Part shown: piece after piece, positions 19,073 to 32,965 of the stretch
How the letters are laid out: each line of letters begins with the position of its first letter
Numbering within the stretch: position 1 is the stretch's first letter
Assembly: GCA_903840165.1 (NCBI GenBank)
Contig: CAIMEY010000002.1
Coordinates: 197,109-261,108, forward strand
DNA length: 64,000 nucleotides
Reading direction: 5' to 3'
Source: an uncultured Myxococcales bacterium
Lineage (GTDB): Bacteria; Myxococcota_A; UBA9042
Translations under genes and position numbers: made by a program
Notes under the pieces: generated by a model
What the model was told of the DNA's origin: nothing
The model's input: the letters and a program-made list of their open reading frames with translations, nothing else
Databases searched by the model: none

Positions 19073-20581
19073 ATGCTGGGTGCCAATCTCAACCAGATCA
19101 TCGACCAGGTGTCCAAGGAAAAGAGCATTGATCGCGCAGTCTTGGTTGACGCGTTGGAGCAGGGCATCTTGTCCGCCGCGAAAAAGACCTTTGGCCATGG
19201 CCGCGAGCTTGAAGCCAAGTACAACGAAGAGCTCGGGCAAGTTGAGCTGATGCTGTACATGGTGGTGACCGACGACGAGGCGATGACCAACGCTGAGCGC
19301 GAAATGCCCTTGACGTCTGCGCAGTTGATCGATGCCGATGTGCAGGCTGGTGACGAGTTGGGCTTCCAGATCTTCTACCTGGACCGCGATCGTGCGGCGG
19401 CGGAAGAAGAAGACCGTAAATACGGCGATATCCTGGGCATTCGGACCGCGCGTCAGCAGTTTGGCCGCATCGCTGCCATGACCGCCAAGCAGGTGATCAT
19501 GCAGCGCGTGCGCGATGCCGAGCGCGACGTCGTGTTTAACGAATACAAGGATCGCAAAGGCGAATTGGTTACGGGTATCTCGCGCCGCTTTGAGCGTGGC
19601 AACGTGATCGTCGACCTTGGCCGTGCCGAGGCCGTGCTGCCGGTCCGCGAACAAATGTTCCGCGAGAGCTACCGCGCCGGTGACCGCGTGCAGGCCTATG
19701 TCAAGGATATCCGTAGGGATGCCAAGGGGCCGCAGATCGTTCTGTCGCGGACCGATCCGAAGCTGGTTGAGAAGCTGTTTGAACTGGAAGTGCCGGAAAT
19801 CTACGAGGGAATCGTCAAGATCATGGCCATCAGCCGTGAGCCGGGCGAGCGCACCAAGATCGCCGTCGCCAGCAAGGATTCCGATGTGGATCCCGTTGGC
19901 GCCTGCGTCGGTATGAAAGGCTCGCGCGTTCAGGCGGTTGTGCAGGAACTCAAGGGCGAGAAGATCGACATCGTGCCGTGGAGTCCGGATATCGCCAAGT
20001 TCGTGTGCAACGCCATTCAACCGGCTGAAGTTTCACGCGTTCTGATCGATGAAGACAACCAAACCATTGAACTTATCGTGCCAGACGATCAGCTGTCGCT
20101 GGCGATCGGTCGCCGCGGTCAGAACGTTCGCCTCGCGAGCAAGCTGGTTGGCTGGAAGATCGAGATTCAGAGCGAAGGAAAGATTGAGGAAATGAAGAAG
20201 ATGCTCGGCGAGGCTTTGGCCGTGGTGCCGGGTCTGGACGAGTCGCTCATCGGCTACCTGTTCAAGCTGGGCTACCACAGCCCGGACAATCTGCTCAATG
20301 CGCATGGCGAAGATCTGGCAGCAATTCCAGGTGTTAGCGATGACATGGCGATGCAAATCCAGCAGATCGCCTTTGAGGTCAAGAAGCGTCGCGACGAGGA
20401 GTCGCGCCTGGCCAAAGAAGCAGCCGTACAAGCTGCGGCAGCCGCTGCGGCAGAGGCCAACGCGCGCAGTGAAGAAGCTGAAATCGTTGGGGAAGCTGTC
20501 GCGGAGTCGGAGGGTCAAGAGGCTGCCGCCTCTGCTGAGGCCCTCGAGGCCGAACCCGCCGTTGCTGAACCAGCGGTGTGA
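19073..20581 (+). CDS. nusA: Transcription termination/antitermination factor NusA
   Basis: 502 aa, close to E. coli NusA in length. It binds RNA polymerase and nascent RNA to control pausing, termination and antitermination. Order: N-terminal polymerase-binding domain (about 1-130); S1 domain ([21 protein letters not shown], about 135-205); two KH domains ([13 protein letters not shown] and [15 protein letters not shown]); then a helix-hairpin-helix-like domain (about 385-440) and an Ala/Glu-rich tail. An SD sequence (GGAG) precedes ATG 19073. Its TGA overlaps the GTG of the next gene, so the two are probably translationally coupled. Confidence 0.95.
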   Translation: MLGANLNQIIDQVSKEKSIDRAVLVDALEQGILSAAKKTFGHGRELEAKYNEELGQVELMLYMVVTDDEAMTNAEREMPLTSAQLIDADVQAGDELGFQIFYLDRDRAAAEEEDRKYGDILGIRTARQQFGRIAAMTAKQVIMQRVRDAERDVVFNEYKDRKGELVTGISRRFERGNVIVDLGRAEAVLPVREQMFRESYRAGDRVQAYVKDIRRDAKGPQIVLSRTDPKLVEKLFELEVPEIYEGIVKIMAISREPGERTKIAVASKDSDVDPVGACVGMKGSRVQAVVQELKGEKIDIVPWSPDIAKFVCNAIQPAEVSRVLIDEDNQTIELIVPDDQLSLAIGRRGQNVRLASKLVGWKIEIQSEGKIEEMKKMLGEALAVVPGLDESLIGYLFKLGYHSPDNLLNAHGEDLAAIPGVSDDMAMQIQQIAFEVKKRRDEESRLAKEAAVQAAAAAAAEANARSEEAEIVGEAVAESEGQEAAASAEALEAEPAVAEPAV

Positions 20582-21213
20582 GCGGGGTTAGAACCTGCCT
20601 CGGCTGCCGAAAACGCCAGCCGATTGAGGAGTTACTAGGTGTCATCCCCGGCCGGTGGTCCCAAGGGATGGCGCAGGAGCCCTGGCAACTGGTCCGCGTG
20701 GGAACGCGCCGGGTCAGCAGTTCAAAGTCGCCCTCGAGCGGGGCGGAACTGAAGCAAGGTCCTGACTTGAAAGAAGAATCAGTGTTGCTCTCTGAATGCC
20801 ATGCGCTCGCACAGAGCATGACGGTGGCTAGGGGACAACCGGGCAAAGGCCTTTGGCTCTGTCCAGAGGTACTTTGCCGTGAACGCGGGTGGCTGGCCGT
20901 CCACAAGGCGCAATTGGGGCAACTCAAAGGCGCTGTTCGGCCGGCGGCCCAAGCTGGAGCACGCGCGCTGGCTCAAGAAGCTGGTGACGTGATCCGGCAG
21001 TGGCTGGTAGCGCGCAGGCGAGGATTGACTCGCAGGCGACTGATAGATAACGCTTTTGCCGAGGGGCAGAGCAGGGAAGGGCAGCCCGGTGTTGCCCAAC
21101 CCGATGCGACGAGCGAAATCGCTGCGGCGATAGGCGACGCGCACAGTCAAAAGTGGCAGGATCTGGTGGCTCGCCTGGAGGCGTCCGCACCAGGCAGGCA
21201 CGAGCGCGCTTGA
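20578..21213 (+). CDS. ylxR: YlxR-family RNA-binding protein (DUF448), extended
   Basis: 211 aa from a GTG overlapping the nusA stop. The start [11 protein letters not shown] and the later [17 protein letters not shown] are the two YlxR signatures, with the family position between nusA and infB. Usual YlxR proteins have about 90 residues. Here some 50 residues are inserted between the two signatures, and a C-terminal helical extension of about 95 residues is added. The role of YlxR is not settled; nucleic-acid binding, and in some bacteria regulation of RNase P, has been proposed. Confidence 0.8.
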   Translation: MSGVRTCLGCRKRQPIEELLGVIPGRWSQGMAQEPWQLVRVGTRRVSSSKSPSSGAELKQGPDLKEESVLLSECHALAQSMTVARGQPGKGLWLCPEVLCRERGWLAVHKAQLGQLKGAVRPAAQAGARALAQEAGDVIRQWLVARRRGLTRRRLIDNAFAEGQSREGQPGVAQPDATSEIAAAIGDAHSQKWQDLVARLEASAPGRHERA

Positions 21214-21220
21214 AACGCGC

Positions 21221-24200
21221 GTGGGAGTTCAAGCCTTGGCCGTTTCGACCCAGATTGCAGTCAAGGATCTCGCCCGTGAGTTGGGCGTGAACGATCGAGA
21301 CCTGATCACCAAGGCGGCTGCGGCCGGAATTGTGGTCAAGTCCGGATTTGATCGGCTCGAACCGCCTCAAGCGGATCGCGTGCGCCGGCTTTTTGGTCGT
21401 GGGGCCGCGGTTCCGGCCCGCCCCGTCGATAAACCTGTCGCAGCAACGCCAGTTGACGCCGGTCGGACGGTTGTTCGCCGTCGCGCACGGGCCGACGAAG
21501 AGCTTGTTCCTGAGCCCGCACCGGCTCCGGTGGTTGCACCGCCCGTGGTTGTTGCAGTCGCTGCGCCGGCCGTTGTGGCTGTTGTTGCGGCCAGTTCAAG
21601 GCCATCGGGCGCTGTGCCGGTTGCCACTGTGGTGGCGACGCCCGTTGCGACACCGACCCTGCGCGATGACCGACCGCGCCTGCGCAAAGCGCGCATGGCC
21701 GACGTGGTCAGTGCCATGGAAGCCGCGGCCAGGGGCCAGGAAGCGCCGGTCGACGAGGTCACGGGCGAGCGAATTGCGCCCTCGATCACGGACCCGCTGC
21801 CCTTGCATCCGGTCGATGCTGCACCGCTGACGACGGTGGAGTTCGCCGAAGGTGGCGATTGCGCGGGCAGTGACAGCGCTGCGACCAGTGATTCCTTTGA
21901 ATCTTCTGAGGATACCTCGCCTGTTGCCGTTGCCGCAGTAGAAGCGGTCGCGACAGAAGTGGGCCCGGTTGAAGCGCCAGTAGTGGTGCCAGAGGCCGCG
22001 CCCGTGTCTGAGCCCGTCGGGCCAGCCAAGGTGGAAACATCGGCCAAGGCGCTGAGCATTGGCGAGATTGGCGCGGCACTTACGCGTGACGGGGCTCCGG
22101 CAGCGCAGAGTAGAGTTCCCAAGCTGACCCGCATGAAGATGCCGGACTTCTTGGTGAATATTCCCAAGCCGCCACCGCGCCCAGTGGTTGAAGAGAAGCC
22201 CGCGGCACCGGCCCCGGCACCGGCTGCAGCAGCGGCCCCCGTGGTTGAAGCTGGCTTTGATCGTGCGGGTCGCGGCATGGAACGCACCAGTGACGACAGC
22301 AAGGGAGGCCGTGGCCGAAAGGTGATCTACGATCGCCGTCGCGATTCCATGACCCAGGCCGATGGCAGTCGGGTGCGAGGCAAGAAGAAGGGCGGCAAGG
22401 GCGGCAAGATGATGCCGGTGGTGCCCGTGGCCGCCGCGTCGGCGCAGAAGCGCAACCTCAAGATTGAAGATACCGTCACGGTGTCCAATCTGGCCCACTT
22501 GATGTCGGTCAAAGCCACCGAAGTGATTCGCAAACTGTTCGACTTGGGCATCCTCGCGACGGTCAATCACCCGCTAGACCTGGAAACGGCTGAAATCATT
22601 TCCGCGGAATTCGGCTTTACCGTTGAGAACGTTGGTTTTGATCTCGATTCCTACCTGCAACAGCCCGAGGCTGCCAAGGGAACGGAGCAGGCGCGCCCAC
22701 CGGTCGTTACCGTCATGGGCCACGTCGATCACGGCAAGACGAGCCTACTCGACGCGATTCGAAAGACCCATACGGCAACGCGCGAAGCGGGTGGTATTAC
22801 TCAGCATATTGGCGCCTACGTCGCCGACGTCGCTGGGGCCAAGTTCTCAGACGGCAAGGACCGCAAGGTCGTCTTCCTCGATACGCCGGGCCACGAAGCG
22901 TTTTCCGCCATGCGCGCCCGCGGTGCCAAGGCGACCGACGTCATCGTGCTGGTTGTCGCTGCGGACGACGGCGTGATGCCGCAAACGATCGAGGCGATCA
23001 ACCACGGTCGTGCGGCAAAAGTCCCGATTATTGTTGCAGTTAACAAGATCGACAAGCCCGGAGCCGACGTTGAAAAGGTGCGCCGCGAGTTGGCGGATCA
23101 CGGCGTGGTGGCGGAAGAATGGGGCGGCGACGCGATCTTCTGCGAAGTGTCAGCCAAGTCCGGAAAAGGTTTGGACAAACTTCTGGAGATGTTGGCGCTG
23201 CAGTCTGAAGTGATGGACCTCAAGGCCAATCCGGACGTGGATTCACGCGGCTTGGTCATTGAATCGCGGTTGGAAAGAGGCCGCGGTCCAGTGGCGACGT
23301 TGCTCGTTCAGGCCGGCACCTTGCGCAAGGGACAGTACGTGGTCTCGGGTTCGCAATACTGCAAAGTCCGCGCGATGTTGGACGATGCGCTGCGCCCCTT
23401 GGACACAGCTGGCCCGTCGACACCCGTGGAAGTCATCGGCTTTGACCATGTGACCAGTGCCGGCGACGAATTCTACGTCGTGGCGGACGAGAAGAAAGCC
23501 AAGGCCATTGTTGAGCATCGCCTTGAAAAGCAACGGGAAAAGGACCTGCTCAAGACATCCAAGCGCACGCTAGAGGAAATGTTCGGCCAGGCCGGCGAGC
23601 AGTTGCAGAAAGAGCTCAACCTGATTATCAAAGCGGATGTGCACGGTTCGGCGGAGGCCCTCAAGCAGGCCCTCTCGAAGATCGAGCACGACGAAGTCAA
23701 GGTCCGCGTGCTGCACGCAGCGGTCGGCGGCGTGACCGAAAGCGACATCAACTTGGCGGCAACGTCCAAGGCCGTGATCATCGCCTTCAACGTCAAGCCG
23801 GAAGCCAAGGGCAAGCGCCTTGCCGACGACATGAATGTGCAAATCCGCCAGTATTCAGTGATTTACGATGCGATCGACGATGTGACGTTGCTGCTGGAAG
23901 GCATGCTGACGCCGATCATCGAAGAGCACATCTTGGGTCATGCCGAAGTGCGCAACCTGTTCAATGTCCCGAAATTGGGCACCATTGCCGGTTGCAGCGT
24001 TCTGGATGGCGCCATTCAGCGCTCGGCGCGCATGAGACTCTTCCGCGGCAAGGAACTGCTTTGGGAAGGCGAGATTGCGTCGCTCAAGCGCTTCAAGGAT
24101 GACGTCAAGGAAGTCACCATCGGCTACGAGTGCGGTATTGGCCTCAATGGTTACGCGAAGTTGAATGTTGGCGATCAGTTGGAGTGCTTTGAGCTCAAGA

Positions 24201-24259
24201 AGATTGCCCGAAAGCTCAACCCGACCGGCCAGGGCTCGCGCCCGGTTGCGACGGCGTAA
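21221..24259 (+). CDS. infB: Translation initiation factor IF-2
   Basis: 1012 aa from GTG 21221, 7 bases after ylxR. IF-2 is the GTPase that places formyl-Met-tRNA on the 30S subunit. It starts with the small IF2-N module ([18 protein letters not shown]). A long Ala/Val/Pro-rich, poorly conserved linker (about 70-400) follows, with a basic patch ([11 protein letters not shown]), and then a second IF2-N module. The G domain shows GHVDHGKTS (P loop), DTPGHEAF and NKIDKP. Domains II-IV follow to the C-terminus. No internal start stands out. Confidence 0.96.
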   Translation: MGVQALAVSTQIAVKDLARELGVNDRDLITKAAAAGIVVKSGFDRLEPPQADRVRRLFGRGAAVPARPVDKPVAATPVDAGRTVVRRRARADEELVPEPAPAPVVAPPVVVAVAAPAVVAVVAASSRPSGAVPVATVVATPVATPTLRDDRPRLRKARMADVVSAMEAAARGQEAPVDEVTGERIAPSITDPLPLHPVDAAPLTTVEFAEGGDCAGSDSAATSDSFESSEDTSPVAVAAVEAVATEVGPVEAPVVVPEAAPVSEPVGPAKVETSAKALSIGEIGAALTRDGAPAAQSRVPKLTRMKMPDFLVNIPKPPPRPVVEEKPAAPAPAPAAAAAPVVEAGFDRAGRGMERTSDDSKGGRGRKVIYDRRRDSMTQADGSRVRGKKKGGKGGKMMPVVPVAAASAQKRNLKIEDTVTVSNLAHLMSVKATEVIRKLFDLGILATVNHPLDLETAEIISAEFGFTVENVGFDLDSYLQQPEAAKGTEQARPPVVTVMGHVDHGKTSLLDAIRKTHTATREAGGITQHIGAYVADVAGAKFSDGKDRKVVFLDTPGHEAFSAMRARGAKATDVIVLVVAADDGVMPQTIEAINHGRAAKVPIIVAVNKIDKPGADVEKVRRELADHGVVAEEWGGDAIFCEVSAKSGKGLDKLLEMLALQSEVMDLKANPDVDSRGLVIESRLERGRGPVATLLVQAGTLRKGQYVVSGSQYCKVRAMLDDALRPLDTAGPSTPVEVIGFDHVTSAGDEFYVVADEKKAKAIVEHRLEKQREKDLLKTSKRTLEEMFGQAGEQLQKELNLIIKADVHGSAEALKQALSKIEHDEVKVRVLHAAVGGVTESDINLAATSKAVIIAFNVKPEAKGKRLADDMNVQIRQYSVIYDAIDDVTLLLEGMLTPIIEEHILGHAEVRNLFNVPKLGTIAGCSVLDGAIQRSARMRLFRGKELLWEGEIASLKRFKDDVKEVTIGYECGIGLNGYAKLNVGDQLECFELKKIARKLNPTGQGSRPVATA

Positions 24260-24427
24260 TACCGCTTTGCGCAAGGGTCTGTAGGGCAGCGCAGAATCAA
24301 AGCGATTTTGCGCACATGCCCAGGTGTCGCGTCCTAGGGCGTGAGCGTGCGCCACCCAAATCCGCCGCGCCCCTGCGCGACACGGCCGTCTGGCCCATGC
24401 GATCCGGCCAATTCTTCACGGAGCCTC

Positions 24428-24853
24428 ATGCGCCGCCAGCCTTCCTTTACCCGCGCCGATCGACTTGAACACCTGATGCTGACAGAGGTCGAGGCGCTGC
24501 TGGCCTATGAGGTTCGCAATCATATTGCGCGCCTGGTCAAGCCCGTCATGGCCAAGTTATCTCCTGATTTAGGGCACTTGCGCGTCAATTACGTGATGCT
24601 CGATGGTTCAGAGGCCGGAGCGGCGGTAGAGGCAGCGATGGATGGTTCGGCGGGTTTTGTCGCCAGAGCCTTGACCGAGTCGCTGCAATTGCGCAAAAAA
24701 CCTCAGGTTGTCTTTGCCTTCGACCGCGATGCCATGCTTGCCCAACGCGCCCAAGCGCTGCTTGCCGCTGAACGGGCGCAACATGCGGCCGCCCACGCGG
24801 AAACAGCGGACGCAGCCGCGACGCAAGACGCCGAACCGCCTCATGGCACGTAA
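24428..24853 (+). CDS. rbfA: Ribosome-binding factor A
   Basis: 141 aa from ATG 24428, with CGGAG about 4 bases upstream. RbfA binds the 30S subunit and helps 16S rRNA 5' end maturation. The N-terminal TRADRLEHLMLTEVEALLAYEV and a KH-like fold with VNYVMLDG and LQLRKKPQVVFAFD fit the family. An Ala/Gln-rich helical tail follows. The last 11 bases overlap the truB start. The order infB-rbfA-truB is the canonical one. Confidence 0.85.
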   Translation: MRRQPSFTRADRLEHLMLTEVEALLAYEVRNHIARLVKPVMAKLSPDLGHLRVNYVMLDGSEAGAAVEAAMDGSAGFVARALTESLQLRKKPQVVFAFDRDAMLAQRAQALLAAERAQHAAAHAETADAAATQDAEPPHGT

Positions 24854-25778
24854 ACCTGCACAAATTCATGGCGTTCTCTGTGTCGACAAGCCCCTTGGCT
24901 GGACGTCCCGCGACGTTGTCAACAAAGTCGGCCACTTGCTAGGTGAGCGTCGCTGCGGACACTGCGGCACGCTGGATCCAGAGGCGAGCGGCTTACTGCT
25001 GGTGGCTTTTGGCGATGCCAGTAAGTTGATGCGTTGGTTCATGCAAGCGCATAAGACGTACGAGACAACCATCGAGTTCGGTTCGGAAACCCTGACCGAC
25101 GATGCGGCAGGTCCGGTGCTGCGAACGGCTCCCGTGCCCACGCTCGATCGCCAAATCATCGAGGCCGCTCTGCCTCAGCCTGGTGAAATTCTGCAGGTTC
25201 CGCCGGCAGTTAGCGCGCTGCAGCATGAAGGCGTGCGCGATCACGAACGCGTGCGGCGGGGCGAGACCCTGGAGCGTGAGCCGAGGCAAGTGTGGCTTGG
25301 TGATGTGGAAATCCTTGAGATTGAAGACAATTCTGCGACACTACGCATCACCTGCGGCGCGGGCTTCTACATTCGCTCACTGGCGCGGGACTTGGGGCGC
25401 GCGCTACAAAGTGCTGCACACGTGCGGACTTTGCGACGTGTAGCGGCTTCCGGCTTTGGCGTGCAGGAAGGCACCACCATCGAGGCATTGCTGGCGCTTG
25501 ACGACGTGGCGCGGCGGGGCTTGGTGCTGCCCCTGGTCAACGCGGGGCAACGCGTTCTGCCCCTGCTGCCTGTGGATAACGAGGTCGTTGTGGCCTTGCG
25601 CCAAGGGAAAACGCCTGTTGTTGCTACAGCTGGGCTCGACTGGCTCGGCGTTGGGCCTGCGCATTGCTTGGTGGTGGACCCCGATGATCAGGCTGTGTGC
25701 GTCGCAGAACTGCTGGCGGATGGCACGACTCGCGTCGAGCGTGGCATGGCCTACGTTCAAGCTGCTGCAGACGATTGA
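24843..25778 (+). CDS. truB: tRNA pseudouridine-55 synthase TruB
   Basis: 311 aa from ATG 24843, inside the end of rbfA. It converts U55 of the tRNA T loop to pseudouridine. Visible are GVLCVDKPLGWTS at the N-terminus and GHCGTLDPEASGLL with the catalytic Asp. Further on are KTYETTIEFG, QVPPAVSALQHEG and AGFYIRSLARDLG, the family's conserved blocks. The C-terminal part resembles a PUA-like domain. Length is as usual for TruB. Confidence 0.95.
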   Translation: MARKPAQIHGVLCVDKPLGWTSRDVVNKVGHLLGERRCGHCGTLDPEASGLLLVAFGDASKLMRWFMQAHKTYETTIEFGSETLTDDAAGPVLRTAPVPTLDRQIIEAALPQPGEILQVPPAVSALQHEGVRDHERVRRGETLEREPRQVWLGDVEILEIEDNSATLRITCGAGFYIRSLARDLGRALQSAAHVRTLRRVAASGFGVQEGTTIEALLALDDVARRGLVLPLVNAGQRVLPLLPVDNEVVVALRQGKTPVVATAGLDWLGVGPAHCLVVDPDDQAVCVAELLADGTTRVERGMAYVQAAADD

Positions 25779-25979
25779 CTTCCTGGGCCGTCCTGTTTAT
25801 GCTGCTGCGCCCTAGGCTCAGGCCTCCGTGGCTGGATACGTCCAGTAGGTGGCTGACTCGGAGCGGACTTTCCGCGGAATATCAGGCGCATGGGCGCACC
25901 GCACGCCGCGACCGCCGGCCCGACAGTGAACCGTTCGCCTGCGTAGACAGCGCGGGCACTTCAGAAAGGAACGAATTTC

Positions 25980-26249
25980 ATGGCGCTTCTCGCTTTCCAA
26001 AAGGCCGCGATTGTCCTTACCAATCGCAAGCATGACTCTGACACCGGTTCGCCGGAAGTGCAGATCGGCTTGCTGACCGCGCGGATCAACCAACTGACCG
26101 ACCACTTCAAGGTCCATACCAAGGACCATCACGGCCGACGCGGCTTGCTGCGTTTGGTGAGTCAGCGCCGTGGCTTGCTGGACTATGTCCACAGCCATGA
26201 CGCGGAGCGCTACAAGGCGATCTTGGTCCGCTTCGAACTCCGCAAGTAA
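25980..26249 (+). CDS. rpsO: 30S ribosomal protein S15
   Basis: 89 aa, the exact size of bacterial S15, which binds the central domain of 16S rRNA. Motifs include [20 protein letters not shown] and [27 protein letters not shown] lies upstream of ATG 25980. The 201-bp gap after truB may hold an S15 autoregulatory leader, but I cannot identify one. pnp follows, the classical rpsO-pnp order. Confidence 0.97.
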   Translation: MALLAFQKAAIVLTNRKHDSDTGSPEVQIGLLTARINQLTDHFKVHTKDHHGRRGLLRLVSQRRGLLDYVHSHDAERYKAILVRFELRK

Positions 26250-26597
26250 ACAGAAGGGCTGAAGATTCGCCCGACGTTTTGCTTGCTGCACGACCTGCAA
26301 CGGCACCGCGACCGGGCCCATTTTCGGCGCGCTGCGGCGTTTGCGGGTTATCCCAAAGCGCCAGTCTTGAGCACCTGCGAACTGCCCAGATACGCTGGAT
26401 CTTTCCAGACAACATCTCGGAGTCCGCGCTGCTTGTTGCGTTGGTCCTGGCCCTGAGCCTTGTCTCGGCCTCGCCAGCGCCCCGATTTCGTGAAGTGCAA
26501 ACGTAGGTCGTGATTACGGCCGCGAATTCGACCGCGCCTGCGGTTGTTACCCAAAAGCTGCGGGGTTGGCAGGAACATGCCCCGCCTGGAGTTCCCC
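26250..26597. other. rpsO-pnp intergenic region with a weak hairpin
   Basis: 348 bp with no supported gene. An imperfect hairpin GGGCTGAA-GA-TTCGCCC (26256-26272) is followed by GACGTTTT. It may be an attenuator or an RNA-processing site, as known between rpsO and pnp in E. coli; the evidence here is weak. Confidence 0.3.
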
Positions 26598-28925
<2,328 letters not shown>

Positions 28926-29087
28926 GCGCCCAAGAGGGGCCTGGCTTAGGTGTGTAAAGGCTTGGATACAAAGGGTTTGCTTGGGTGACTGCATCGTGAT
29001 GCAGCCAACGAGCGGCTCTCTGAGGGCCAGAGCCGGGCCGCAGCAGCACCTTGCAGTTCCAAGTAGGGCAACACGGTAAGTGAGCTA

Positions 29088-30497
<1,410 letters not shown>

Positions 30498-30608
30498 AGC
30501 CGCCATCTTCTGGACTGCCTGATTTTCCGAGGGATTCGGCGTTTCCACTCTCTGGTTGACACCGGCGCCGGCCCGTCCAACACTCAACGCTTGCTAGCCG
30601 GGGGAGTG

Positions 30609-31235
30609 ATGCGCAAGACACCCATGAAGATGCCTCAGCCCCGCTTGGGTCAATCGACTATCTGGACTTTGCTGGCCTTTTGCGCCATTGCCTGTAGCCA
30701 TACGGCCGCCGTCGATCTGCCGCCGCCGGTGCCCGGGTTGATGCTGCCGTCGCTGGCGGCCGTCGGTCAGACGGTGCAGCTATCCGCGACCACCACCGCG
30801 ATCGCCGCAGCGAGCAATGGCCAAACTGCTGTAATCACTCGGTTTCGTTTCGCGGTTGCCGATGGGACGCCGGCCGTTGAGTTGGCAGAAGCGGCCACCA
30901 GTCACGTATTTACCCAGCCGGGGCACTATGCCGTTGAGTTGACGGTATTCGACAATCAAGCCCGCAGCGCGTCGGTCCAAGCGAGCATTGAGATTGTCAA
31001 TGAGTTCGAGACCTTATGCCTCCCAGACGCGTCTACGGGGTGTGACGGTGCGCCGTGCCTGGCCGGAGCCTGTGCTGTCCTTGCTTGCGCGGGGGATGCT
31101 GCGTGCCCCACGGCGATCACGGGCGCGGCGACCCATTGTTGGCAAGGAAATTGCGTCGTTAACTTGCCTGCTCAGGGAACCGACGATGCGTGGACTGGCG
31201 ACCCGGGGCCACGTTTGGAGTTCGACAGCCATTAA
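30609..31235 (+). CDS. Lipoprotein with PKD-like domain and Cys-rich end
   Basis: 208 aa from ATG 30609, preceded by GGGGGAG. The signal peptide ends in the lipobox AIACS. An Ig-like PKD-type domain follows (VGQTVQLSATTTA ... HVFTQPGHYAVELTVFDN). The C-terminal 70 residues carry eight Cys (CLPDASTGCDGAPC and others) and resemble the short Cys-rich repeats of other surface proteins in this window. Function is unknown; an outer-membrane or surface location is inferred. Confidence 0.75.
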   Translation: MRKTPMKMPQPRLGQSTIWTLLAFCAIACSHTAAVDLPPPVPGLMLPSLAAVGQTVQLSATTTAIAAASNGQTAVITRFRFAVADGTPAVELAEAATSHVFTQPGHYAVELTVFDNQARSASVQASIEIVNEFETLCLPDASTGCDGAPCLAGACAVLACAGDAACPTAITGAATHCWQGNCVVNLPAQGTDDAWTGDPGPRLEFDSH

Positions 31236-31578
31236 GGCGCCACCTAGGACCAGCTAGGCAGAGATAGCAGGGGCGTTTCGCGGAGTTCACGGGCTGCACG
31301 CCTACGTCCTGGGCGGCTCGAGAAGCGAACCCGATGGACCTTTCGGGGACCGACCGGCGATGATGGCCTCGGGTGCCCTTGACTTTTTGCCTGTCGATCC
31401 CGTACAACATCGCGCCCGCCGTGTCACTGCCGTCAATGGACGCGCCGACGACGCAGCAGGCTTGGCCGGAACGCTTGCGGTCCAGTCAGGAAAAAACGAA
31501 TCAAATTCGTGTTCCGTCGCAGGTAGCCCTGCGGTTTTTGTCGCTCGCCGCCTGAAGCGCGGCCGATTGAGGTTTTTC
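31236..31578. other. Intergenic region upstream of rpsT
   Basis: 343 bp without a supported gene apart from the promoter listed separately. The transcript from that promoter would have a leader of about 165 nt before rpsT, where S20 autoregulation could act; no structure was identified. Confidence 0.3.
31379..31408 (+). promoter_or_regulatory. Probable promoter of rpsT
   Basis: TTGACT (31379-31384), 18-bp spacer, TACAAC (31403-31408), about 170 bp upstream of the rpsT start. Both hexamers are close to the sigma-70 consensus. Confidence 0.45.
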
Positions 31579-31830
31579 GTGGCCAATCACAAGTCCGCCG
31601 TTAAGCGCGCTCGTCAGAATGAGAAACGCCGTGAGCGCAATCGCTCCGGTCGCGCGGCCAACCGCACTGCCGTCAAGAAGTTCCTGGCCGAAGTCGCCAC
31701 GGGCAATGCGAATCTGCCTGCAATCATGGCGCAATTGGCCGGCAGCGGCAAAAAGGGCATCATCCCCAAGAAGAGGGCCGCGCGCAAAATTGCTCGCCTT
31801 TCCCGGGTGTTGGCCAAGGCCGCTGTCTAG
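31579..31830 (+). CDS. rpsT: 30S ribosomal protein S20
   Basis: 83 aa. The GTG start is set by the family's N-terminus ANHKSAVKRARQNEKRR right after it, with TTGAGG upstream. S20 is a primary 16S rRNA-binding protein. The all-helical, very basic sequence and the length match bacterial S20. A non-ATG start is known for rpsT in E. coli (TTG), where it limits expression. Confidence 0.95.
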   Translation: MANHKSAVKRARQNEKRRERNRSGRAANRTAVKKFLAEVATGNANLPAIMAQLAGSGKKGIIPKKRAARKIARLSRVLAKAAV

Positions 31831-32204
31831 CGAGTCTTTCGGCTCAGTCCCGCGCGGTAACTGGCCGCTGAACTGATCCTTCCGCGATCGCGTCGTGATT
31901 TCATAGGCGTACCTGCGGCATCGTGCGCGCTCATGCCTGGGCGACGCTTTTGGGTCACTTCTTTGCGGTGACGCGGGGCTGCGCAACCTCGCCGCCTAAG
32001 GCGTTGGCAACACGCCTGCCTGAATACACTTTACCTTACATTCCGCGGAATTGTCGTGGGATGTCGGTCGCGATGGGGTGCTGGAGCCCCGCGCTGATTG
32101 GGTAGTGCTTGCGCCGCGCCTAGACCGCTGCGACCATTGCGTTAGGTTGGCGTGTTCCGCCCAAGCCGCGTTAAATCACGGAATTTCCCTGTGTTCGGAG
32201 GACC
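31831..32204. other. 374-bp intergenic region with possible promoter
   Basis: No gene supported. A possible promoter for the next gene reads TTGGCG (32147-32152), 18 bp, TTAAAT (32171-32176), 29 bp before the ATG. A short stem GTCAC/GTGAC lies near 31955-31975. Confidence 0.3.
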
Positions 32205-32924
32205 ATGGCAGTCGAGTCGACCCCGGATGCGCGCGCGGTTTTGCCGGGCCTGGAATTGGCTGAATTCTTTCAGCGGGTCGCCAGTCAGACCAGTGATCCG
32301 GCGCGGAAACTCTTGAGTTTCTTGACCTCCAGCCTAGCGCGCCGTGGATGGGTGCATCCCATCGACAAGATGATCGAAGCGGCTCAGGAAGCGACGGAAC
32401 TGCCCCTGGCGGTGATTTCTGCTGCGCAGGATGAACTGGTGGCTGCTCACCTGCTTGAACTCGATGGGCAGCGAATTGTGTCGCTGGCGGGCCTATTTGC
32501 GACGCGTGCCACGGGCCTGGACTTTGTGCTGGACGGCGAACATGCGCTGCACTTGACCGGCGCTTTGTCGGCATTGGCCGCGTCAATTGCCCTGCAATTA
32601 CCGGGAACTGTGCGTGGGCAATGTCCCGTGACTCAGGCCCGGTTGGAACTGTGTTGCGACGTGTCGGGCATTGCTAGCCGGGAGCCTGAAACTATTTGCT
32701 GTTTCTTGCCCGCATGGAACGGGCAGGGGTCAGCGGCGGCCGCTGCGGCGGTCGGATTTCTGTTCGCGGACGATGAGGCATTGGGCAAGTGGCAGGAGGA
32801 CAATGGCGATCCGCCCGGGATGCCCATGACTTCCTTCTTGTTTCCGATGGGCGCTACGGAGTTGGGCCAGCAATTGGGCACGGCACTGGAGCAGACGTTG
32901 AACCATCTGCCCGATTTCAGTTAG
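32205..32924 (+). CDS. MerB-like (alkylmercury lyase fold) protein lacking catalytic residues
   Basis: 239 aa with a good SD (GGAGG) before ATG 32205. An N-terminal helical / winged-helix-like part is followed by a core with GQRIVSLAGLFATRATGLDFVL, ALHLTGALSALAASIAL and GTVRGQCPVTQARLEL. These match the layout of organomercurial lyase MerB by eye. In MerB the region equivalent to LTGALSAL carries the catalytic Cys96 and Asp99; here they read Gly and Ser. The second catalytic Cys falls in an Ala run (SAAAAAAVGFLFAD). It is therefore unlikely to cleave C-Hg bonds. No mer genes are nearby. The relationship was judged without an alignment, so other readings remain open. Confidence 0.5.
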   Translation: MAVESTPDARAVLPGLELAEFFQRVASQTSDPARKLLSFLTSSLARRGWVHPIDKMIEAAQEATELPLAVISAAQDELVAAHLLELDGQRIVSLAGLFATRATGLDFVLDGEHALHLTGALSALAASIALQLPGTVRGQCPVTQARLELCCDVSGIASREPETICCFLPAWNGQGSAAAAAAVGFLFADDEALGKWQEDNGDPPGMPMTSFLFPMGATELGQQLGTALEQTLNHLPDFS

Positions 32925-32965
32925 GGTCCAGCCGGCGCGTTTCCCCGAAGGGCTACGGCGGACAA

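Noticed and set aside
18857-20020. Long minus-strand frame (387 codons) opposite nusA
   Set aside because: It mirrors the GC-rich codons of nusA, has no start signal or known domain, and nusA is certain.
21596-22570. Minus-strand frame of 324 codons opposite infB
   Set aside because: Shadow of the Ala/Pro-rich IF-2 linker; His/Arg-rich and without family.
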